Assembly (NCBI GenBank): GCA_964571275.1 | Contig: CAZNCQ010000106.1 | Coordinates: forward strand, 1-21,602 | DNA: 21,602 nucleotides | Direction: 5' to 3' | Source of the DNA: DASRQZ01 sp964571275 | GTDB taxonomy: Bacteria; Myxococcota_A; Polyangia; Fen-1088 | Part shown: in pieces, positions 16,422 through 21,602 of the stretch | Layout of the letters: the number at the start of each line of letters is the position of its first letter | How positions within the stretch are numbered: the first letter of the stretch is position 1 | Translations under genes and position numbers: made by a program | Notes under the pieces: model-generated | Seen by the model: only the letters and a program-made list of their open reading frames with translations | Databases searched by the model: none | Told to the model about the DNA's origin: nothing

Positions 16422-17828
16422 CTAGGCCGGAACTTCGCGCGCGGCTTCTGGAACCAGCGCCGCCAGGCGATCCGGCTGGTTCAGCGACGGATCGTCGAGC
16501 ACGCGTTCGAGCAGCCGTTCCAGCACGACACCGACGATGCGGCCGGGCGCGATGCCGAGGATCCGCATCACGTCCTTGCCGTCGATCGCGAGGTCGGTGA
16601 TGCGCAACGCCGCGTCCTCGGCCGCCACCTCGGCGACGCGGCGGCGCAGCTCGCCGAGCTCGACGTCGGGATCCTCGCCGAAGCCGCGACCCGCGATGTC
16701 GCCTTCGCGCAGCGCGAAGAGCGCCGGCAGCGCGTCGCTGCCGACGCGGCGGACGAAGCGGCGCACCGTGCCGTCGGTCCAGTCGGGCGAATAGAAGAAC
16801 ATGTGGTTCGCGACGATCCCGACGACGCGCTCGCGTTCGGCGGCCGACAGCTTCAGGCGGCGCCCGATCGCATCGGCCATGTCGGCGCCGACGTACTCGT
16901 GCTTGAAGAAGCTGAACTCGCCGGGCGCGCCCTCGCGCGGCTGGCGCGCACGCGGCTTGCCGACGTCGTGCAAGAGGGCGCCGAGCCGCAGCACCGCCAG
17001 CCCCGCGCGGTCGCCGTGGGTGTTGTCGACGACGGCCAGCGTGTGCTGGTAGACGTCGAACTTGTGGAAGCGGTTCTGGGTGACGCCGACGCCTTCGAGC
17101 AGCTCGGGCAGCACCTCGCCCATGAGGCCGGTCGTGCGCATCAGCTCGAGGCCGTACGACGGCCGCGGCGACGCCAGCAGCTTGAAGAGCTCGTCGCGAA
17201 CCCGCTCGACGGAGACCTTGCGAAAGACGTCGAGCGTCTCGCCGATCGCCGCCAGCGTTGGCGGATCGATCGTGAACATGAGCTGCGTCGCCTGGCGGAC
17301 AGCGCGCATCGGCCGCAGCCCGTCCTCGCGGAAGCGCTGCAACGGAGCGCCCACAGCGCGGATCAGCCGGCGTTCGAGATCGGCGCGGCCGGCGAAGGGA
17401 TCGGTGAGGCGATCGTCGATCGGGTCATACCCGACCGCGTTCATGGTGAAGTCGCGGCGCGAGAGATCCTCCTCCAGCGACGACACGTAGCTGACCGACG
17501 ACGGGCGCCGGCCGTCGAGGTACGCGCCCTCGCCGCGGAAGGTCGTCACCTCGACAGCGTGGCGCGACGCGCCCTGCCCGGTCAGGACGGTCACGGTGCC
17601 GTGCTGCAGGCCAGTCGGGATTGCGAAGGTCGAGCCGAAGAGCGCGAGCACCTCCTCGGGGCGCGCGCTGGTGGCGACGTCGAAGTCGGCCGGCGTGCGC
17701 CCGAGCAGGAGGTCGCGGATGCCGCCACCCACCAGGTGGGCCTCCCGGCCCGCGCCGCGCAGGCGACGGCAGAGCGCGACCACCTCGGCGGGGATGCGGC
17801 TGCGATCGATGGCGCTCGCGGTGGTCAT
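16422..17828 (-). CDS. CCA tRNA nucleotidyltransferase / poly(A) polymerase family protein with HD domain
   Basis: Class II polymerase beta-like nucleotidyltransferase, 468 residues. It adds CCA to tRNA 3' ends or A tails to RNA. LVGGGIRDLLLG (32-43) and D48/D50 (DFD) form the nucleotidyltransferase site; RRDFTMNA (124-131) and FREDGLRPMRAVRQA (166-180) are family motifs. An HD phosphohydrolase domain follows, with H262 in HKFDVYQHTL and H287/D288 in LLHDVGKP, as in CCA enzymes that also act on 2',3'-cyclic phosphates or 3' ends. The ATG at 17828 was chosen because it overlaps the rnc stop as ATGA and has GGAGAGG just upstream; the open frame further upstream is antisense-like Arg-rich noise. 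CCA-adding versus poly(A) specificity cannot be settled by eye. Confidence 0.92.
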   Translation of the reverse strand: MTTASAIDRSRIPAEVVALCRRLRGAGREAHLVGGGIRDLLLGRTPADFDVATSARPEEVLALFGSTFAIPTGLQHGTVTVLTGQGASRHAVEVTTFRGEGAYLDGRRPSSVSYVSSLEEDLSRRDFTMNAVGYDPIDDRLTDPFAGRADLERRLIRAVGAPLQRFREDGLRPMRAVRQATQLMFTIDPPTLAAIGETLDVFRKVSVERVRDELFKLLASPRPSYGLELMRTTGLMGEVLPELLEGVGVTQNRFHKFDVYQHTLAVVDNTHGDRAGLAVLRLGALLHDVGKPRARQPREGAPGEFSFFKHEYVGADMADAIGRRLKLSAAERERVVGIVANHMFFYSPDWTDGTVRRFVRRVGSDALPALFALREGDIAGRGFGEDPDVELGELRRRVAEVAAEDAALRITDLAIDGKDVMRILGIAPGRIVGVVLERLLERVLDDPSLNQPDRLAALVPEAAREVPA

Positions 17829-18550
17829 CCCTCTCCGGTCGGCGGCGCACCGCGGTCGAGCACCTCCAGCGCCTGGGCGGCGGCGCTCTGCTCGGCCTCT
17901 TTTTTCGAGCGGCCCTGCGCGCGCCCGTACTCGCGCCCATCGAGCAGGATGGCCACCAGAAAGCGGCGATCGTGGTCGGGCCCCTCCTGCCCGACAACGC
18001 TGTACTGCGGTGTCGCCTGCAAGAGTGCCTGCGATCGCTCCTGCAGGCGCGATTTGAAGTCGAAGCGCACGGAGCTGTCGGCATCGCGCAGCGCCTGGGC
18101 GAAGAGCCGCTCGGTCACCTCGTGCGCAGCGGTGAATCCCCCGTCCAGGTAGACCGCGCCGACCAGGGCCTCGAGCGCGTCTGACAAGATAGACGGCTTG
18201 CGTCTTCCGCCTGCCTGGTCCTCGCCGCGGCCGAGGAAGATCCACTCGCCCAGGCCCATCCCCTCGGCGGCCTTCGCCAGGCCCACCTCGCTGACCAGCG
18301 CCGCGCGCGTCTTGGACAGCTCGCCCTCCGAACGGTCGGGGAAACGCTTCATCAGCATGTCGCTGACCGCCAGCGCGAGCACGGCGTCGCCCAGGAACTC
18401 GAGCCGCTCGTTGTCGGTCCGCGCCGCGCCGTGGCGCTCGTTCAGCCACGACTTGTGCGTCAAGGCGGATTCGCACAGCGTGCGGTCGCGGAAGGCATAG
18501 CCGATCAGACCCTCGAGGACGGCGTAGCCGGCCGGTTCCGATGCGCTCAT
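17825..18550 (-). CDS. rnc: Ribonuclease III
   Basis: Double-strand-specific endoribonuclease that processes rRNA precursors and structured mRNAs; cytoplasmic homodimer. At 241 residues it is near the usual length of about 226. The signature NERLEFLGDAVL holds E51 and D55; SDALEALVGAVYLDGG holds D124 and E127. Spacings of 4 and 3 match Aquifex RNase III E40/D44 and D107/E110. The dsRNA-binding domain covers about 162-231 (DFKSRLQE...GRSKKEAEQSAAAQAL). The ATG at 18550 lacks a clear Shine-Dalgarno. The stop overlaps the nucleotidyltransferase start by four bases, placing two RNA 3'-end or processing enzymes in one unit. It diverges from the zinc-ribbon gene, with 89 bases between the starts. 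Confidence 0.97.
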   Translation of the reverse strand: MSASEPAGYAVLEGLIGYAFRDRTLCESALTHKSWLNERHGAARTDNERLEFLGDAVLALAVSDMLMKRFPDRSEGELSKTRAALVSEVGLAKAAEGMGLGEWIFLGRGEDQAGGRRKPSILSDALEALVGAVYLDGGFTAAHEVTERLFAQALRDADSSVRFDFKSRLQERSQALLQATPQYSVVGQEGPDHDRRFLVAILLDGREYGRAQGRSKKEAEQSAAAQALEVLDRGAPPTGEG

Positions 18551-18591
18551 CGCGTTTAAGTTACCACTGCGGGCCGATGACCGGAGGACAT

Positions 18592-18612
18592 GGTCGGGCT
18601 CTGGACCCGACC
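18592..18612. promoter_or_regulatory. 7-bp perfect inverted repeat overlapping a -35 box
   Basis: GGTCGGG (18592-18598), a 7-base spacer, then CCCGACC (18606-18612). The right side overlaps the candidate -35 of the zinc-ribbon gene and lies between two divergent genes. It is a plausible operator or RNA hairpin; GC-rich DNA raises the chance background. Confidence 0.35.
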
Positions 18613-18631
18613 GGCCGGGCGCGGTTACAAT
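18602..18631 (+). promoter_or_regulatory. Candidate promoter giving a leaderless zinc-ribbon mRNA
   Basis: TGGACC (18602-18607), an 18-base spacer and TACAAT (18626-18631). The -10 box ends 8 bases before the ATG at 18640, so transcription should begin at or next to the A of the start codon. No Shine-Dalgarno is present (GGCGAGCC before the ATG), which fits leaderless translation. Confidence 0.45.
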
Positions 18632-18639
18632 GGCGAGCC

Positions 18640-19071
18640 ATGGGTCAGGCGAATCTCTGTTGTGTGAAATGCAACTCGATCCTCGATCGAGCGACGTTCC
18701 AGGGTCTGGAGGTCGATCTCTGTCCGAAGTGTGGGGGGCTCTGGCTCGACCGCGGGGAGATCACGCGCGCCGCCCAGCTGCCCGAGAAGGAGCTCGCGCG
18801 CCTGCGCACCCTGCTGCGCGGCTCGTCGGGGCCGCCGCCGATCCCGACCGAGAACAAGGCGCCCTGCCCCGCTTGCGAAGGCCAGCTGTCCGAGGTGATG
18901 CTCGGCAAGGTGCACGTCGACTACTGCGGCACCTGCCACGGCATCTTTCTCGACCGCGGCGAGCTCGAGGACGCGATCACCGCGGTCCGCGTGCGTGAGC
19001 GCAACACCTCGCCCAGCGAGGTGATCGCGGCGGCGATCTCGGCGGCGAACGAGCAGCGCGGCGAGGCCTGA
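18640..19071 (+). CDS. Small protein with two TFIIB-type zinc ribbons
   Basis: 143 residues with two copies of the zf-TFIIB pattern: CxxC about 16 residues before CPKCGGLWLDRGEI (C8, C11, C28, C31) and CPAC about 16 residues before CGTCHGIFLDRGEL (C76, C79, C96, C99). A spacer of about 35 residues with a charged helix and a Pro-rich turn separates them. C7 is an extra cysteine. Each ribbon should bind one zinc. Proteins of this type are widespread in bacteria but their role is mostly unknown. The ATG at 18640 is chosen because it directly precedes the first ribbon; the frame upstream has no recognisable sequence. It ends 39 bases from the convergent desulfurase-MnmA stop. Confidence 0.9.
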   Translation: MGQANLCCVKCNSILDRATFQGLEVDLCPKCGGLWLDRGEITRAAQLPEKELARLRTLLRGSSGPPPIPTENKAPCPACEGQLSEVMLGKVHVDYCGTCHGIFLDRGELEDAITAVRVRERNTSPSEVIAAAISAANEQRGEA

Positions 19072-19110
19072 TCGTCTACGTTCAAGGGCGGTGAGCCGAC
19101 CGACCCGCGG

Positions 19111-21426
19111 TCAGTCAATCCAGCCGCCGCCGAGAACCGCTTCACCGTCGTAGAAGACCGCCGCCTGGCCGGGGGCGACGCCGTCGGCAGGTTTGTCGAG
19201 CTCGATGGTCACGGCGCCGCCGGCTTCGTTGGCGGGCGCGGCGACCCAGCCCGGCAGCGCCACGGCGTGATGGCGAATCTGAACCGCGCAACGCAGCGGC
19301 CACGCGGAGGGCCGTGCGCGCATCCACCGCACGTCGGATATCTGGAGCTCGCGACGCGCCAGGCTCGAGCGCGGACCGACCACGACGCGCCCGGTGGCGG
19401 CGTCGATGCGTACGACGAACCGCCGCTCACCTCCGGAGGCCGCGGGCACGCCGCGCCGCTGCCCGACGGTGAAATGGTGGGTGCCGTCGTGGGTCGCGAG
19501 CTCGGCGCCCTCCTCGTCGAGGATCGTCCCCGGGGCGCCGGCGCCGCCGTGGGCCTCGACGTAGGCGCGGTGGTTCCCGTCGGGGATGAAGCAGATCTGC
19601 TGCGAGTCGGGCTTGTCGGCGTTCGGCAGACCCGCTCGGCGCGCGATCGCGCGCACCTCGTCCTTGGTCTTGTCGCCGAGCGGGAAGATCACGCGATCGA
19701 AGACCTCGGGCCGCACGCCGAACAGGAAGTACGACTGGTCCTTGTCGCGGTCGAGCGCGCGCAATAATCGCGGCGGCGCGACGGCCTCGCGTGCGCCGGC
19801 AGCGTCGGCACCGGCGTCCGCCGGTACGAGCCGCGCGTAGTGGCCGGTCGCCAGCGCGTCGGCACCGATCGCCTCGGCGAAACGCACGAGCGGCGCGAAC
19901 TTGAGGCGTTCGTTGCAACGCACGCACGGGTTGGGCGTCCGTCCGAGGCGGTGCTCGTCGAGGAAGTCGTCGATCACCGCGCGGCGGAAGGTCTCGGTCT
20001 CGTTGATCACGTAGTGCGGAAAGCCGAGCTCCACCGCGGTCGCGCGTGCGTCCTCGATGTCGCGCGGGCCGCAGCAACGGCCGCCGATGCTGGCCGACGT
20101 GCCCGTCGCGTCGTAGAGCTTGAGCGTGACGCCGACGACCTCGGCGCCCGCTTCGAGCAGCAGCGCCGCCGCCGTCGAGGAGTCGACGCCGCCTGACATC
20201 GCCACGGCGATGCGCGGCCGGCTGGCGGCGGCGCGCGGAGCGCGGCGGCGGGCCGGACCTTCATTCGCGCCGCGTACGCGTTCGACGATGCCCGGTAGCA
20301 CGTCGAGCAGGCGATCGACCTCCTGCTCGGTCGTCGTGCGGCCGAGCGTGATGCGAACACCCTGCGCGGCGCGCTCCGCAGGCAGGCCCAGCGCGCGCAG
20401 CACCGGCGACGGCTCGAGCGATCCCGAGCTGCAGGCGGCGCCCGTCGACACGCAGATCCCCTCGAGATCGAGGCCGATCGCGACCAGCTGGCCGGTCGCG
20501 CCATCGAAGCCGATGTTGGTCGTGCCGGGCAACCGCGCCGCCGGATCGGGATCGCCATGAATCGATGCGCCCGCGATCGACGCGAGCCCGCGCTCGAGCC
20601 GCGCGCGTAGCGCCCTGACATGCATCGCGGTTGCGGCGAGCTCGGCGGTCGCGAGGCGCGCCGCGGTCCCGAACCCGACGATGCCGGCGACGTTCTCGGT
20701 GCCGGGGCGGCGCTCGCGCTCCTGGTGCCCCCCGGCGAGCAGCGAGTCGAGGTCGACACCGCGCCGGACGTAAAGCGCCCCGACGCCGGGCGGCCCTTCG
20801 ATCTTGTGCGCTGAGATGGTCGCGGCATCGATGCCGAGAGCGCGGACGTCGAAGGGGACGCGGCCCGCGGCGGCGACGGCGTCGGTATGAACGAGAGCGC
20901 CCGCGGCGCGGGCGATCGCGGCCAGCTCGGCGATCGCATACACGTTGCCGATCTCGTGATTGGCAGCGGCCAGCGTGACCAGCACCGTGTCCTTGCGCAG
21001 CGCCGCGCGCAGGTGGGCCGGATCGATGTGGCCGTTCGCATCGACCGGGAGCCGCGTGACCGCGAAGCCGTCGCGCTCGAGCGCGGCGAGCGCCCCCAGC
21101 ACCGCCGGGTGCTCGATCGCTGAGGAGACGACGTGGCCAGCGCCATGTTCGCGGCGGGCGGCGCGCGCCGCCGAAGCCAGCCCCCGCACCGCCAGGTTGT
21201 CGCCTTCGGTGCCGCCCGAGGTGAAGACGATCTCTTCCGGCAGCGCGCCGATGAGGCGCGCGACTTCGGAGCGCGCGTGCTCGACGACGGCGCGCGCTCG
21301 GCGGCCCGCCGCGTGAACACTCGAGGGATTGCCCACGACGGCGGCGAGCGCGCCCTGCATCGCCGCAACGACCTCGGGTCGGAGCGGCGCGGTGGCCGCG
21401 TGGTCGAGATAGATCAAGCTGCGCAT
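19111..21426 (-). CDS. mnmA: Cysteine desulfurase-MnmA fusion (tRNA 2-thiouridylase)
   Basis: One uninterrupted 771-residue protein. Residues 1-384 are a NifS/IscS-type PLP cysteine desulfurase: LDHAATAPLRPEV, GGTEGDN, H106, the PLP lysine K208 in SAHKIEGPPGVGALY and the persulfide cysteine C332 in STGAACSSGS. An Arg/Ala-rich linker spans about 385-403. Residues 404-771 are a full-length MnmA (368 residues, the E. coli length): PP-loop SGGVDSS (411-417), TPNPCVRCNERLKF with C504 as the expected nucleophile, DSQQICFIPDG with C612 as its partner, and the usual C-terminal beta domain. MnmA adenylates U34 of Lys, Glu and Gln tRNAs and inserts sulfur; the desulfurase would supply it directly, without TusA-E relays. 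The ATG at 21426 sets LIYLDHAAT at the family N-terminus; its Shine-Dalgarno is weak. Confidence 0.96.
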   Translation of the reverse strand: MRSLIYLDHAATAPLRPEVVAAMQGALAAVVGNPSSVHAAGRRARAVVEHARSEVARLIGALPEEIVFTSGGTEGDNLAVRGLASAARAARREHGAGHVVSSAIEHPAVLGALAALERDGFAVTRLPVDANGHIDPAHLRAALRKDTVLVTLAAANHEIGNVYAIAELAAIARAAGALVHTDAVAAAGRVPFDVRALGIDAATISAHKIEGPPGVGALYVRRGVDLDSLLAGGHQERERRPGTENVAGIVGFGTAARLATAELAATAMHVRALRARLERGLASIAGASIHGDPDPAARLPGTTNIGFDGATGQLVAIGLDLEGICVSTGAACSSGSLEPSPVLRALGLPAERAAQGVRITLGRTTTEQEVDRLLDVLPGIVERVRGANEGPARRRAPRAAASRPRIAVAMSGGVDSSTAAALLLEAGAEVVGVTLKLYDATGTSASIGGRCCGPRDIEDARATAVELGFPHYVINETETFRRAVIDDFLDEHRLGRTPNPCVRCNERLKFAPLVRFAEAIGADALATGHYARLVPADAGADAAGAREAVAPPRLLRALDRDKDQSYFLFGVRPEVFDRVIFPLGDKTKDEVRAIARRAGLPNADKPDSQQICFIPDGNHRAYVEAHGGAGAPGTILDEEGAELATHDGTHHFTVGQRRGVPAASGGERRFVVRIDAATGRVVVGPRSSLARRELQISDVRWMRARPSAWPLRCAVQIRHHAVALPGWVAAPANEAGGAVTIELDKPADGVAPGQAAVFYDGEAVLGGGWID

Positions 21427-21458
21427 GGTGCGTCTGTGAGAACACGTTCGAGCGCGCC

Positions 21459-21479
21459 CTCCCCAGGTCGGCCGGGGAG
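21459..21479 (-). terminator. Hairpin between the right-edge gene and the fusion gene
   Basis: CTCCCC and GGGGAG form a perfect 6-bp stem with a 9-base loop, in the 78-base gap before the desulfurase-MnmA start. There is no T-tract, so it could be an attenuator, an RNA-stability element or chance. Confidence 0.25.
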
Positions 21480-21487
21480 ACCACGCT

Positions 21488-21518
21488 CGCCGAAGCCTAA
21501 TTCATCAGGTCTTCGGCG
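21488..21518 (-). terminator. Strong stem-loop at the end of the right-edge gene
   Basis: CGCCGAAG (21488-21495) pairs perfectly with CTTCGGCG (21511-21518). The pairing extends by CCT/AGG across one bulged base, giving about 11 bp around an 8-base loop. The stop codon of the right-edge gene lies inside. It resembles an intrinsic terminator but lacks a following U-run on the minus-strand transcript. Confidence 0.4.
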
Positions 21519-21602
21519 TCAGCGTGAGCTTCTGCTCGATGGTCACCGCGGTGCCGGTGAAGCTCGGGAACTTCCAGCGCAGCACCGTGGTCTTAAAGCA
21601 CT
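21505..21602 (-). CDS. C-terminal end of an AgmX/TonB-like protein (partial)
   Basis: Only the last 31 codons before TGA (21507-21505) are in the window; the gene continues off the right edge. The visible end reads CFKTTVLRWKFPSFTG, then TIEQKLTLTPKT. A Cys, then xxxxLRxWKFP and a short beta strand, resembles the C-terminal box of AgmX/PglI and TonB-family proteins in myxobacteria, where CxxxxIRRWRFP is followed by a VxVxYPFxL strand. AgmX is linked to gliding motility and TonB-like tails to envelope energy transfer. The match is short, so the family is only a suggestion. Confidence 0.5.
   Translation of the reverse strand, partial: CFKTTVLRWKFPSFTGTAVTIEQKLTLTPKT

Noticed and set aside
17829..18476. 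N-terminal extension of the CCA/poly(A) polymerase by about 216 codons
   Set aside because: It lies within rnc in a different frame and is Arg/Gly noise; the family N-terminus starts just after ATG 17828.
18611..18618. CCGGCCGG palindrome as an operator
   Set aside because: Eight-base GC-only palindromes are frequent in DNA of this composition.
19072..19110. Terminator between the zinc-ribbon gene and the fusion gene
   Set aside because: The best stem is GACC-CGC-GGTC, 4 bp with a 3-base loop and no T-run; not distinguishable from chance.

Overview
The window is very GC-rich, densely coded DNA. The codon bias, two giant Ala/Arg/Asp-rich TPR proteins, and a C-terminal fragment that looks like the AgmX/TonB-like tail of myxobacterial proteins all point to a myxobacterium or relative (Myxococcota, formerly Deltaproteobacteria). 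No tRNA, rRNA, CRISPR array, insertion sequence or prophage was seen. No stretch over 300 bases lacks a gene. The largest gap, 14494-14740, is a divergent control region.

Layout. (1) 3-1859, plus: 3' part of a DEAD-box RNA helicase with a DbpA-type RNA-binding domain and an unusual DECD box. (2) 1867-14493, minus: a probable four-gene unit transcribed right to left: giant TPR protein B, giant TPR protein A, an M19 dipeptidase and rlmN. A and B are separated by 2 bases and are tandem paralogues. Both end in what I read as a metallopeptidase-like (M48-type) domain that has lost its zinc ligands. (3) 14494-14740: divergent promoters, a roughly 13-bp degenerate repeat array and a short palindrome. 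(4) 14741-16416, plus: a divergent electron-transfer-flavoprotein pair, alpha-like then beta-like. The alpha-like protein lacks the usual FAD-binding signature and probably starts at CTG. (5) 16422-18550, minus: rnc (RNase III) overlapping a CCA/poly(A) nucleotidyltransferase gene by ATGA. (6) 18640-19071, plus: a small double TFIIB-type zinc-ribbon protein, perhaps on a leaderless mRNA. (7) 19111-21426, minus: a single protein fusing a cysteine desulfurase to the tRNA 2-thiouridylase MnmA. (8) 21505-21602, minus: the last 31 codons of an AgmX/TonB-like protein, followed by two hairpins.

Theme. Several genes concern RNA: the helicase, RlmN (23S rRNA/tRNA m2A), RNase III, the CCA/poly(A) polymerase and the desulfurase-MnmA fusion (s2U34 of tRNA). 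The best candidates for undescribed biology are the paired TPR-pseudopeptidase proteins, the desulfurase-MnmA fusion and the FAD-motif-less ETF pair. Family assignments rest on motifs read by eye; no database search was run.
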